Made by a program: the position numbers and the translations under genes
IMG/VR virus record: IMGVR_UViG_3300030099_006395
Span: 39,430 to 103,429 of that record
Length of the DNA: 64,000 nt
Origin: a virus
Reading direction: 5' to 3' (one strand)
The notes under the pieces: model-generated
Told to the model about the DNA's origin: nothing
The model's database searches: none
Seen by the model: the letters and a program-made list of their open reading frames with translations, nothing else
In this document: one piece after another, positions 40,534 to 47,789 of the stretch
How the letters are laid out: each line of letters begins with the position of its first letter
Numbering within the stretch: position 1 is the first letter of the stretch

Positions 40534-41904
40534 ATGAACTATACAACAACTACAAATGGAGCGATAACAAACAAAACATCAGACAAAGAATGTTTAGATT
40601 TGTTTCAACGCATTGGTAACATGAGAAATCATGATAGATTGTATATCCTTGAAAATTTCAACAAGGCGTATGAGGAAGATAAAGAACTTGCAACACAAGT
40701 TCTATTTTGGGCGAGAGCAGCACGAATAGGTTCAGGTGAGAGAAAAACTTTTCACACAATCTTACGGGAGATTGGAAAGACATCACCTGATTTTATATCA
40801 GACAATGCAAAACTCATTGCTGATTTGGGTTATTGGAAAGACCTAATTGAGTATTTCCATATACCAAAGGTTATATCAGTTTTCGCCCAAGCAATTCGTG
40901 AAAAGGATAGGTTAGCATGTAAATGGGCTCCAAGAAAGTGTGCGGTATTAAGAGATGAACTTGGTTTCACTAACCGAGAATACAGAAAATGGTTGAAGAG
41001 ATATTCTGAAACTGTTGAACAAACGATGTCTGAAAAAGAGTGGTCTGATATAAACTATTCATCCGTCCCCGGTTCTGCTATGAGACGATATAGTGGAGCA
41101 TTTACTAAACAAGACAGTAAACGATTCGATGAATGGAAAGAGGACAAAACCACAAAGGCATCTGTATCAGCTACCTATCCACACGAAGTGTTAGCTTGTG
41201 ATGATGACAAGTTAGCAGAAAAATTATGGGATAACTTACCTGATTTATTATCAGAGAGTGAAGAGAATATTCTACCAATGATTGATGTGAGTGGTTCAAT
41301 GATGGGAAAACCATTAGCAGTCGCAATGTCATTAGGTATGTATTTATCTGAAAGAACTAAAGGTGAGTTTAAAGATTTATTTTTAACATTTAGTGAGAAT
41401 CCAGAGTTAGTAAGATTAGAAGGTGATTCAGTAGCAGAACGATTGAGAAACATATCACAGGCAGATTGGGGCATGAATACAGATTTCAGTAAAGCATTTC
41501 AACACATATTAGATGTGGCTACAAAACACAATGTATTGCCCGATTCGATGCCAACTATGTTATTGGTGTTATCAGATATGCAATTTGATGAATCACAGAA
41601 CAGTAGTTTTTATGGTAGTAAATCAATGACACACTTTGGACATATGAAAGAAGAGTATGAAAAAGCTGGATACAAATTACCAAAGATAGTGTTTTGGAAC
41701 TTGGATGCACATATGGGAACACCAGCAAGATGTTCTGATGATTCAGTAGCGATGGTTAGTGGATTCTCACCAAGTATTATGAAAGCAGTGTTAAACGCTG
41801 AAGAGTTCAATCCAATTAGTGTAATGATGGAAGCACTTAAAGATATTAAACCAGATTGTAATAATTTACCATCAGAATTTGAATATAAAAGAGAGACGAT
41901 ATAA
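40534..41904 (+). CDS. VWA-domain protein related to TROVE/DUF2828
   Basis: A 456-residue protein. The N-terminal ~230 residues are helical-repeat-like with NGAITNKTSDKECLDLFQRIGNMR and LFWARAARIGSGERKTFHTILR, as in DUF2828/Ro (TROVE) proteins. The second half is a von Willebrand A domain: MIDVSGSMMGKPLAVAMSLG (D-x-S-x-S metal site ~250), FSENPEL, TDFSKAF and LLVLSDMQFD. Ro-type proteins bind structured RNAs; VWA proteins also pair with MoxR ATPases, and both kinds of partner are encoded downstream. AAGGATAAT precedes the start; class A promoter. Confidence 0.8.
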   Translation: MNYTTTTNGAITNKTSDKECLDLFQRIGNMRNHDRLYILENFNKAYEEDKELATQVLFWARAARIGSGERKTFHTILREIGKTSPDFISDNAKLIADLGYWKDLIEYFHIPKVISVFAQAIREKDRLACKWAPRKCAVLRDELGFTNREYRKWLKRYSETVEQTMSEKEWSDINYSSVPGSAMRRYSGAFTKQDSKRFDEWKEDKTTKASVSATYPHEVLACDDDKLAEKLWDNLPDLLSESEENILPMIDVSGSMMGKPLAVAMSLGMYLSERTKGEFKDLFLTFSENPELVRLEGDSVAERLRNISQADWGMNTDFSKAFQHILDVATKHNVLPDSMPTMLLVLSDMQFDESQNSSFYGSKSMTHFGHMKEEYEKAGYKLPKIVFWNLDAHMGTPARCSDDSVAMVSGFSPSIMKAVLNAEEFNPISVMMEALKDIKPDCNNLPSEFEYKRETI

Positions 41905-42941
41905 TGCAAAAGTACGATAGAAAATATTTTGAAGATAATTTTGATAAACCACATATCCCTAATATACCTGATAGTATTAAGGTAAAATCAATAAGGAAAA
42001 AAATACTTAAAATAAGTGACATAAATAGTGATACATTTTTAAGTCAAATTAGAGTAAACGATGATATAGCTGCTAGAGCTACAAGATTAAACGGATCATT
42101 TAATACAGGAATTGATTGGGATAGTCCACTACCAATAGTGAAGTTAAGAGATGATGGTGGTTATGATTTAATAGATGCATTTGGCAGATTTCAAATGTTT
42201 GAATTGAATGGACAAGAATACTGGATTATGATTGTTGTAGAGTGTGATTCACATAATGAATTGAGGTTAAGAGGGTGGGCTAATAAACAATTGTTTATAG
42301 TACCAAACTCAACGAAAGATAATATTGAAACAATATCTACCATGGTTAGAAAAAAAATGATTAAACCTACGAAAAGAAATTTTACAAGGGAATTAAATAT
42401 CATTGAACCACATAAAGACCCTGATATAAAAAAGGATATAGTGAATCAATTGATGGATGTTTTTAAGGTAAAATCAACTGTAAAACCTAAAAGATTTGTT
42501 TCATATTCAGCAGCAACCATAATGAAAAATTGGGTTAAACCACATTTCGCTGATGAAAAGAAAATTGGGTTTAAGTTAGGATCAAAAGGTGAACCACTTT
42601 TTAGTAAATTAGCTAATTGTTATTTTGGTATTTTACAATATAAATATGAATATAGAAAAGTATTACAAGCTATAGAGATGAATGTGAGAAAAAATGCTCC
42701 ATTGAAAGTTTTAGGTTTATCAGAGGGTAAAGGTATGACAATGAAGAAACTTAAAAATGATAGAGCTGGTATTAAAAGAAATATAACTAAAATAACTAAT
42801 AATATTGATAAACTTGTTTCAAAATACCATGGTGAAGAATCTAAAATTAAGTGGGAAGAGGTTATAGATTTATTTGGTTTTATACCTGAAAGTGTTAATG
42901 AAGATGTAAAAGAACCCGTAGAATATAAGGAGATTGTATAA
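41904..42941 (+). CDS. ParB/Srx-like domain protein
   Basis: A 345-residue protein coupled to the VWA gene by TAATG. Residues ~50-110 (VNDDIAARATRLNGSFNTGIDWDSPLPIVKLRDDGGYDLIDAFGRFQMFE) follow the ParB N-terminal order: position statement, then P-I-V with D-G-F-x-R-like D-A-F-G-R. The rest is basic and helical (KKMIKPTKRNFTREL, KLKNDRAGIKRNITKI), suitable for DNA or RNA binding. ParB-like phage proteins may be CTP-dependent DNA clamps or nucleases. Exact role unknown. Confidence 0.65.
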   Translation: MQKYDRKYFEDNFDKPHIPNIPDSIKVKSIRKKILKISDINSDTFLSQIRVNDDIAARATRLNGSFNTGIDWDSPLPIVKLRDDGGYDLIDAFGRFQMFELNGQEYWIMIVVECDSHNELRLRGWANKQLFIVPNSTKDNIETISTMVRKKMIKPTKRNFTRELNIIEPHKDPDIKKDIVNQLMDVFKVKSTVKPKRFVSYSAATIMKNWVKPHFADEKKIGFKLGSKGEPLFSKLANCYFGILQYKYEYRKVLQAIEMNVRKNAPLKVLGLSEGKGMTMKKLKNDRAGIKRNITKITNNIDKLVSKYHGEESKIKWEEVIDLFGFIPESVNEDVKEPVEYKEIV

Positions 42942-42969
42942 ATAAATTACGTGTTTGATGTAATTTGTA

Positions 42970-42983
42970 TATATTTATATATA
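42970..42983 (+). promoter_or_regulatory. Class B promoter element TATATTTATATATA
   Basis: Exact class B element with no -35 box, about 300 bases upstream of the next protein gene, so the transcript would start with the long non-coding segment that follows. Confidence 0.6.
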
Positions 42984-42984
42984 C

Positions 42985-43270
42985 ACTTAACCCTACAGCA
43001 CTACTCACTTAAAAGAAAAGCGAATAGAGCAGGGTGGTAAGGGAAACCGAAACTGAAAGTATCAATGGGGTTACCGAAAGGTTTGAAAAAGATATTAGTA
43101 AGTGGTGAACCGAGTCCATCCATAATATAAGAGGATGTAATATGTTATAGTTAAGATAATAGTTACGGATTAGAAATGTCATAGTTGGTCATACAGCACT
43201 TTACAAAATGATAACAGAATAAATCAAAAAAAAAGACCACCGAAAGGATATGACAAAAAATTAAATAAAA
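42985..43270 (+). ncRNA. Candidate non-coding RNA or long structured leader
   Basis: No credible frame lies between 42942 and 43283 on either strand. The segment begins right after a class B promoter element. It contains AAACC/GGTTT and CATCC/GGATG pairing arms, two CCGAAAGG mini-hairpins (43074-43081 and 43239-43246) and the direct repeat TACAGCACT at 42994-43002 and 43192-43200. It may be an independent RNA or the 5' leader of the gene at 43284. Structure support is weaker than for the RNA at 45577. Confidence 0.4.
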
Positions 43271-43283
43271 GAGGTTATAAAAT

Positions 43284-43748
43284 ATGTCAATAGATTATCA
43301 AGAGTTAACAGGTAAATTAATAATAGAAAATGGTGAATTAAAAAACCAATTGTCACATGCACTAAAAGAATTAGAAGATGTGTACAATATGGTAGAATCA
43401 GAACCTAATGATATGGCTTTAGGTGAAATAGTTAGACAACATTATTGGGCAAATACAGAGGAACCAGAATCCACAGAAGAACCTATATACATTTATGAAT
43501 CTCCTGATGAAGGTAAAACATTGTATAGAAGACGAGTTGGTGAAACTGTAAGAGAACAAGTAGAAACACCTGAACCACCTGTTAGTAGAGAAAGAGCTGA
43601 AGCTAGATTACAATATTTAAGAACAGAAATAGCTCATGAAGATTATCACGATGGGTGGACTCTTCAGGGTATGAAAGACGAAGTGGAATGGTTAGAAAAT
43701 CAGTTAGGTATTGATAGTAAACAAATGGAGTTGTTCGACAATCATTAA
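43284..43748 (+). CDS. Acidic coiled-coil hypothetical protein, 154 aa
   Basis: Starts after AGAGGTTATAAAAT. The N-terminus is a short coiled coil (LIIENGELKNQLSHALKELEDVYNM), the middle is Glu/Pro-rich and probably disordered (EEPESTEEPIYIYE, VETPEPPVSRE), and the end is helical (MKDEVEWLENQLGID). Highly acidic. No family recognised. Sits behind the 42970 promoter and the candidate leader RNA. Confidence 0.6.
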   Translation: MSIDYQELTGKLIIENGELKNQLSHALKELEDVYNMVESEPNDMALGEIVRQHYWANTEEPESTEEPIYIYESPDEGKTLYRRRVGETVREQVETPEPPVSRERAEARLQYLRTEIAHEDYHDGWTLQGMKDEVEWLENQLGIDSKQMELFDNH

Positions 43749-43802
43749 AGCGAAAGAAAATTTTTTCCAGAGTGGACGGGAAAGCAGTCGCGTAAGTCAA
43801 GT

Positions 43803-44447
43803 ATGATTATAAAGGACAATGTAATAACCAATAAAGCTTTATTACAATCAATTCAAAATGATAAGAATAATATATTCATGGAAGATGGTTGTTATTCTCT
43901 TTGGTATCCAGGTGAAAGCGTACAAAACACTACAGAGCTTATCATAGAACACCTTATAAAGTTATTGGAGTTAGATATAAGTAAATGCGTGTCAATAGAA
44001 CATTGGACATTTCCATCAACAAAATTGACAGCTTCTAATCGATGGCATAGGAATACAAACGTAAACAATGAAGGCCATGTGTTAAGACAAATCACACCTA
44101 TTTATTCTCTTGTTTACTTTCCAATACCTATCGATATAGAAGGCGGTTATTTAGAAATTAGTTCAAAGCGTGGAGATATAACACCTTATGATAAACAAGG
44201 GCGGAGAAATGAAGAAGGATTGTTAATAGATTTACTGCCAAATCATAAAGAAATATTGGGTGAACTTCAAAGAATAAAACCAGTATATAATAGAGCGATT
44301 GTATTCGACGGTGACTTATGGCATAGAGTTAGTCCACATATAGGAGACAGATGGTCCTTGTCGGTAGACTTTTGGAGAGAAGATATTCTCGATGATTTTC
44401 ATTGTCGAGATTTAATATATGGAGAATCAAATGAATGGTATAACTAA
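43803..44447 (+). CDS. 2OG-Fe(II) oxygenase-like protein, possibly altered metal site
   Basis: A 214-residue protein with the double-stranded beta-helix order: ASNRWHRNTNVNNEGHVLRQITPIYSLVYFPIP, then GGYLEISS and IVFDGDLWHRVSPHIGDRWSLSVDFW. The distal His and Arg are clear, but the proximal site is H-R-N rather than H-x-D, so metal binding is uncertain. Related unnamed proteins occur in marine phages. No ribosome site is obvious before ATG 43803, the 54 bases upstream being unremarkable. Confidence 0.6.
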   Translation: MIIKDNVITNKALLQSIQNDKNNIFMEDGCYSLWYPGESVQNTTELIIEHLIKLLELDISKCVSIEHWTFPSTKLTASNRWHRNTNVNNEGHVLRQITPIYSLVYFPIPIDIEGGYLEISSKRGDITPYDKQGRRNEEGLLIDLLPNHKEILGELQRIKPVYNRAIVFDGDLWHRVSPHIGDRWSLSVDFWREDILDDFHCRDLIYGESNEWYN

Positions 44448-44760
44448 ATGGTTAAGTAGCAAATGGAATTTGTTGGGTATGTTTATGTTGAGTTATTTTG
44501 TAATAGGATATATATTTGATATAGTAGGCGTTAGCTTTAATAATATGATTGTCTTATTTGTCTTTATGTATATAGGTAACTTTGCGTCTTACTTATGGGG
44601 TATGAGTAAAGGTATTATGTACGCTACAACACAACGGCCTAACTTTATACAAGAATTAGAAAAAATGAACGAAATGATAAGAGAAGAAAACACCAGTACA
44701 TCAAAGAAGTGTAAGAAGAAAGCCAAAAAGTGTTCTTCAGATAGATGTAAAAATTGTTAG
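44431..44760 (+). CDS. Small two-helix membrane protein with Cys/Lys tail
   Basis: ATG 44431, ten bases after GGAG, overlapping the oxygenase-like gene. The 109-residue product has two membrane spans (LLGMFMLSYFVIGYIFDIVGV and MIVLFVFMYIGNFASYLWG) and a cytoplasmic end reading KKCKKKAKKCSSDRCKNC. The Cys-rich basic tail is unusual and might bind metal or nucleic acid. Family unknown. Confidence 0.6.
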   Translation: MNGITKWLSSKWNLLGMFMLSYFVIGYIFDIVGVSFNNMIVLFVFMYIGNFASYLWGMSKGIMYATTQRPNFIQELEKMNEMIREENTSTSKKCKKKAKKCSSDRCKNC

Positions 44761-44777
44761 TGTTTTCTTTATTTTCG

Positions 44778-44791
44778 TATATTTATATATA
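44778..44791 (+). promoter_or_regulatory. Class B promoter element TATATTTATATATA
   Basis: Exact class B element, 40 bases upstream of ATG 44832, no -35 box. Confidence 0.6.
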
Positions 44792-44831
44792 CAATAGTTA
44801 TAACACAATTCAATTATAGGAGATATAACAA

Positions 44832-45155
44832 ATGATACGATATAAGAATAGAGTATTGCCAGTATGGATACAATGGGATGGCGATGAACAATACTTCGAG
44901 AGAGCCAAACAATCTATTATAGATGATATAAGACTTAATGGTTTAGACCATTATGATGGTTACGCTGACTTACATGATATGCCTACTGAAGAAGAGAAAC
45001 AATGGGATGGTTCACCTGCACAAGAGAAGATTACTAAATCAAGTAAATCTACTAAATCAACTAAAGCCAATAAGTCTCTACCTAAAGGGAATACACCTAA
45101 TATGGATAAGTTCGCTGATAAGGGTGGTTCTAACGACAACGAGACTGCGTCTTAA
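44832..45155 (+). CDS. Hypothetical protein with Lys/Ser-rich linker, 107 aa
   Basis: ATAGGAGATATAACAA precedes the start. First ~60 residues look folded (NRVLPVWIQWDGDEQYFERAKQSIIDDIR, LDHYDGYADLHDMP). The rest is low-complexity Ser/Lys/Thr (SKSTKSTKANKS) and probably disordered. No family recognised. Driven by a class B element. The 259 bases after it (45156-45414) hold no gene, only AT-rich sequence, then a TGTTACA repeat and promoter. Confidence 0.6.
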   Translation: MIRYKNRVLPVWIQWDGDEQYFERAKQSIIDDIRLNGLDHYDGYADLHDMPTEEEKQWDGSPAQEKITKSSKSTKSTKANKSLPKGNTPNMDKFADKGGSNDNETAS

Positions 45156-45323
45156 TCAATTACACACTCAATTATTATTTCCATACATTAGATATGGGTA
45201 GTAGTGGAGTATAGTGGGTTAATGTGGTGAATTTCCATGTTATAGATAGTTTACCGTAGGATTTTATAATCTAAAATAGACACGATTATATAGAGTACAC
45301 ATGCGTCGTAAAAAACAAAATTT

Positions 45324-45340
45324 TGTTACAAATTGTTACA
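45324..45340 (+). repeat. TGTTACA direct repeat (operator candidate) 2
   Basis: TGTTACA at 45324-45330 and 45334-45340, 10-bp period, 18 bases before the TTGACT box. The first copy overlaps the palindrome ACAAAATTTTGT (45315-45326). Confidence 0.75.
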
Positions 45341-45358
45341 CTTTTTTTAAGAAAAACG

Positions 45359-45388
45359 TTGACTTGTATCGCGTAAAACCCCTATATT
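45359..45388 (+). promoter_or_regulatory. Class A promoter before the 30-aa peptide
   Basis: AAAAACGTTGACT with TTGACT 45359-45364, an 18-bp spacer, TATATT 45383-45388, then ATAGTATAAATTAAAGGAG. Confidence 0.82.
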
Positions 45389-45414
45389 ATAGTATAAATT
45401 AAAGGAGTATGCTT

Positions 45415-45507
45415 ATGATATTAGAGTTATTATTCAATCCATTCGCGTGTGTAATGTGGTTTTGGTTGGGCGTTTTCGTCTGGAGTTGGTTATCTACCGC
45501 GAATTAA
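45415..45507 (+). CDS. 30-residue hydrophobic membrane peptide
   Basis: ATG 45415 after AAAGGAGTATGCTT, directly behind a strong class A promoter with TGTTACA repeats. The product ILELLFNPFACVMWFWLGVF continues VWSWLSTAN, one Trp-rich membrane span. Toxin-like and holin-like small peptides look like this; function is unknown. Too short for ordinary gene finders but with complete expression signals. Confidence 0.55.
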   Translation: MILELLFNPFACVMWFWLGVFVWSWLSTAN

Positions 45508-45540
45508 TGTAAAAAAAACGTCTTTTTTTGTAAAAAAACG

Positions 45541-45570
45541 TTGACTCATATGGCTTTTTCGCCGTATATT
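45541..45570 (+). promoter_or_regulatory. Class A promoter of the structured RNA
   Basis: AAAAAACGTTGACT with TTGACT 45541-45546, the 18-bp spacer CATATGGCTTTTTCGCCG and TATATT 45565-45570, then GTAGTATAAG. Predicted transcription start about 45577. No ribosome site or start codon follows at usual distance. Confidence 0.85.
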
Positions 45571-45576
45571 GTAGTA

Positions 45577-46001
45577 TAAGATTTTTGAAATGAAAGAATT
45601 AGTGGGAGTACAAGGGGTATAATTCCCGACGGGGGCATACTTACTTAAAGAGAGACAATACACTAGCGTAACCCACCTCTCGCCCACGGCTAGTTTAAAG
45701 GTAAATGACGGGTAGTTACTCTATAAGAGCCTATGTATTTACCACTTTTGCGGGGTAAGAATCAAGAGAGATTCGTTATACTACCAGTATAAAGGGTGTG
45801 GGGCAGTTCCACAACCCCGCTCAACGAGAGAAACCTGCATACTTGAGTAAGGTGAGAATATTTCTCCGAACCACGTTTCGTTAATATTCATACCTATCAC
45901 CATACTTCAGTCCCTCCAGGTTCTCTCCTCACACTTGATCATGGGTGTATTATACGCTCTAGGGTGTCAGTTTTACTCCTTTCTCTGGCACCCTTTTTTT
46001 T
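45577..46001 (+). ncRNA. Candidate novel structured non-coding RNA, about 425 nt
   Basis: Promoter, no reading frame, then an intrinsic terminator. Helices I can write down: CTAGCGT 45663-45669 with AC(G)GCTAG 45686-45693; GGTAAAT 45700-45706 with ATTTACC 45737-45743, enclosing CTC/GAG 45719-45729; GCGGGGT 45750-45756 with ACCCCGC 45814-45820, enclosing three hairpins (45759-45774, 45777-45791, 45797-45813). Next, GAGAGAAACCTG 45826-45837 pairs with CAGGTTCTCTC 45917-45927 around GGTGA/TCACC, GAATATT/AATATTC (45856-45889) and CGAA/TTCG. G+C is clearly higher than in flanking genes. It does not show the RNase P, tmRNA or 6S landmarks I know. Located between the VWA gene and the AAA+ gene. Confidence 0.8.
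45962..46001 (+). terminator. Intrinsic terminator of the structured RNA
   Basis: GGGTGTCAG (45962-45970) pairs with CTGGCACCC (45985-45993, one G-U), 14-base loop, then eight T. Confidence 0.9.
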
Positions 46002-46004
46002 GCC

Positions 46005-46021
46005 TGTTACATATTGTTACA
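46005..46021 (+). repeat. TGTTACA direct repeat (operator candidate) 3
   Basis: TGTTACA at 46005-46011 and 46015-46021, 10-bp period, directly after the RNA terminator and 19 bases before the -35 box of the AAA+ gene promoter. Confidence 0.75.
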
Positions 46022-46040
46022 AATTAAATGAAATAAAACG

Positions 46041-46069
46041 TTGTATAGTACGCCAGAAAGCCTTATATT
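46041..46069 (+). promoter_or_regulatory. Class A-like promoter of the AAA+ ATPase gene
   Basis: AAAACGTTGTAT with TTGTAT 46041-46046, a 17-bp spacer ending CCAGAAAGCCT, TATATT 46064-46069. The downstream ATAGTAT part is replaced by TGATCGTAAG. Confidence 0.7.
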
Positions 46070-46104
46070 TGATCGTAAGTTAAATGATAAAAAAAGGAGT
46101 ATTT

Positions 46105-47295
46105 ATGTCAAAACAAATTTTAACCCCCGATGTTGTAGTGAGGATAGAAAAGTCCGGTAATCGTTACAACGCGTGGGATACTGATGGTAATAAACGAACA
46201 TCAGAGATTACATCTGGTTGTAGGAAGAACGCCTTTAATGGTGGTTATCTATTAGGTAGGTTTCCTTCTACTGCCTCTAAATCTGGTTTCGCGTGGAGGA
46301 AAGTTACTGATTCTGTTGTAGAAACAGCAACTCCTGTCGTGGATAATTCCTCAATAGAGGTACCGACCGACCACGCTGAAGTTCTTAATTTTATACACTC
46401 TTCTTACTCTTTAAAACCAAAGATGTTAATGATGTCAGAACTTAAATGGAAGTATCTGATTCGTTCTGGTGTTAGAGGTAAGAATATTATGATGACAGGC
46501 CCTGCGGGTTGTGGTAAGACTATGGCAGCTAAGTCATTGGTTAACTCACTTGATAGGCCTGACTATTACTTCAATTTAGGAGCGACACAAGATCCTCGTT
46601 CTACTCTGATTGGTAATACTCACTTCGATTCAAAGAAGGGTACTTACTTTTCAGAATCTCTCTTCGTGAAAGCGATTCAAACACCAAACGCCGTGATACT
46701 ATTAGATGAGTTATCAAGGGCTCACCCAGACGCATGGAATATCTTAATGACAGTTCTCGACTATGGGCAAAGATATTTAAGGTTGGATGAAGCTAGTGGG
46801 GCTGATACTATTAAGGTTGCAGATGGTGTTACTTTCGTTGCCACAGCAAACATTGGTAATGAGTATACTTCTACTAGAGTTATGGATAAGGCCCTCATGG
46901 ATAGGTTCACTATTGTTGAGATGGATGTACTAACAGAAGAGGACGAGAACTCTCTTCTTAATATGATGTTTCCTTCGGTTGACTCTGTACTACTAGGTAA
47001 TGTGGCTAAGATAGCGACACTAACAAGAACCGAGTCTGGTAGTGAAACAGCTAGGATTACTAGTGGTATTAGTACGAGAACCACGGTAGAGTTATGTGGG
47101 TTACTATTCGATGGCTTCTCATTACAAGAAGCGGCTGAGGTCAGTATCTATCCCCAGTATGATAACACTGGTGGGGTAGACAGCGAGAGAACCTTTGTGA
47201 AGCAGATAGTCCAAAAGTTCTGTGATGACGGCTCAAGCGATGACTTGTTCAATGAGGACGAGATGGCTGAGGCGACAGAGGACACTACCTACTAA
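46105..47295 (+). CDS. CobS/MoxR-like AAA+ ATPase
   Basis: ATG 46105 after AAAAAAGGAG (better than 46084). The 396-residue protein has a ~90-residue basic N-domain, Walker A GPAGCGKTMAAKSL (~132), Walker B VILLDELSRAHPDAWN (~198), sensor FVATANIGNEYTSTRVMDKALMDRF with the arginine finger (~268), and a helical end. This is the CobS/MoxR/NirQ group; T4-like marine phages carry relatives annotated cobS. These ATPases typically work with a VWA-domain partner, here perhaps the protein at 40534. Uses few rare bases; G+C slightly higher than neighbours. Has a TGTTACA-type promoter. Confidence 0.87.
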   Translation: MSKQILTPDVVVRIEKSGNRYNAWDTDGNKRTSEITSGCRKNAFNGGYLLGRFPSTASKSGFAWRKVTDSVVETATPVVDNSSIEVPTDHAEVLNFIHSSYSLKPKMLMMSELKWKYLIRSGVRGKNIMMTGPAGCGKTMAAKSLVNSLDRPDYYFNLGATQDPRSTLIGNTHFDSKKGTYFSESLFVKAIQTPNAVILLDELSRAHPDAWNILMTVLDYGQRYLRLDEASGADTIKVADGVTFVATANIGNEYTSTRVMDKALMDRFTIVEMDVLTEEDENSLLNMMFPSVDSVLLGNVAKIATLTRTESGSETARITSGISTRTTVELCGLLFDGFSLQEAAEVSIYPQYDNTGGVDSERTFVKQIVQKFCDDGSSDDLFNEDEMAEATEDTTY

Positions 47296-47304
47296 ACCTC
47301 TTTA

Positions 47305-47332
47305 GGGGGGCGGTTATTCCTTTCCGCCTCCC
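47305..47332 (+). other. Strong stem-loop after the AAA+ gene
   Basis: GGGGGGCGG (47305-47313) pairs with CCGCCTCCC (47324-47332) with one G-U, 10-base loop, ten bases after the stop. No T-run follows, so it may protect the 3' end or act as a weak terminator. Confidence 0.65.
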
Positions 47333-47363
47333 AACTTACAACTTGAAAAGATTTTTCACTTTA

Positions 47364-47384
47364 CGTTAAAGTATTACTTTAACG
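47364..47384. repeat. Perfect 21-bp palindrome
   Basis: CGTTAAAGTA-T-TACTTTAACG in the 253-bp gap between the AAA+ gene and 47549, a perfect inverted repeat with one central base. No T-run follows, so a protein binding site is more likely than a terminator. Confidence 0.6.
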
Positions 47385-47466
47385 CTCATACCCATGCACA
47401 TCCCGAGGAGAAATTTTTCACGTATAGCAAATTACGTATATGTATTTACACACAAGTGTGTGAGTC

Positions 47467-47483
47467 TGTTACAAACTGTTACA
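47467..47483 (+). repeat. TGTTACA direct repeat (operator candidate) 4
   Basis: TGTTACA at 47467-47473 and 47477-47483, 10-bp period, nine bases before the -35 box of the promoter for 47549. Confidence 0.75.
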
Positions 47484-47492
47484 ATTAAGCTG

Positions 47493-47521
47493 TTGTCTAC
47501 CACCCTATATACCCTTATATT
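47493..47521 (+). promoter_or_regulatory. Class A promoter before 47549
   Basis: TTGTCT 47493-47498, 17-bp spacer, TATATT 47516-47521, then ATAGTATAATTAAAAGGAG. The downstream part is identical to that of the promoter at 37942. Confidence 0.78.
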
Positions 47522-47548
47522 ATAGTATAATTAAAAGGAGTTTTATTT

Positions 47549-47788
47549 ATGGTACATGTAGCGGAAATAGTAGTTGAACAAGGTAATGAAAACCTTGACG
47601 TAGATGGATGGCGTGTTTGTTCATTTTGGGATGAAGACGTTGATGGTAATGAATTTATGAATTTTGAAGTAGCGTATTGGAGAGGTGGTTCTATAGAATG
47701 GGCTTCTCTTAATGATTCTCTTCATTACTTTAGGAGTTGGAGTGACGCTGTAAATTTTTATGAAGATGCAATAGAAGGAGTTGTATAA
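47549..47788 (+). CDS. Hypothetical protein, 79 aa
   Basis: Strong AAAAGGAG and class A promoter. Beta-rich with many Trp (WRVCSFWDEDVDGNEFMNFEVAYWRGG, WASLNDSLHYFRSWSDAVNFY). Acidic. No family recognised. Strong expression signals suggest an abundant small protein. The lipoprotein gene begins one base after its stop codon. Confidence 0.6.
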   Translation: MVHVAEIVVEQGNENLDVDGWRVCSFWDEDVDGNEFMNFEVAYWRGGSIEWASLNDSLHYFRSWSDAVNFYEDAIEGVV

Positions 47789-47789
47789 T

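Noticed and set aside
45577-46001. RNase P RNA, 6S RNA or group I intron as identity of the structured RNA
   Set aside because: I could not find the conserved GAGGAAAGTCC/ACAGAAA elements of RNase P, the large 6S bubble, or a split gene around it.
47305-47332. Intrinsic terminator after the AAA+ gene
   Set aside because: The hairpin is strong but no T-run follows, so I list it only as a stem-loop.
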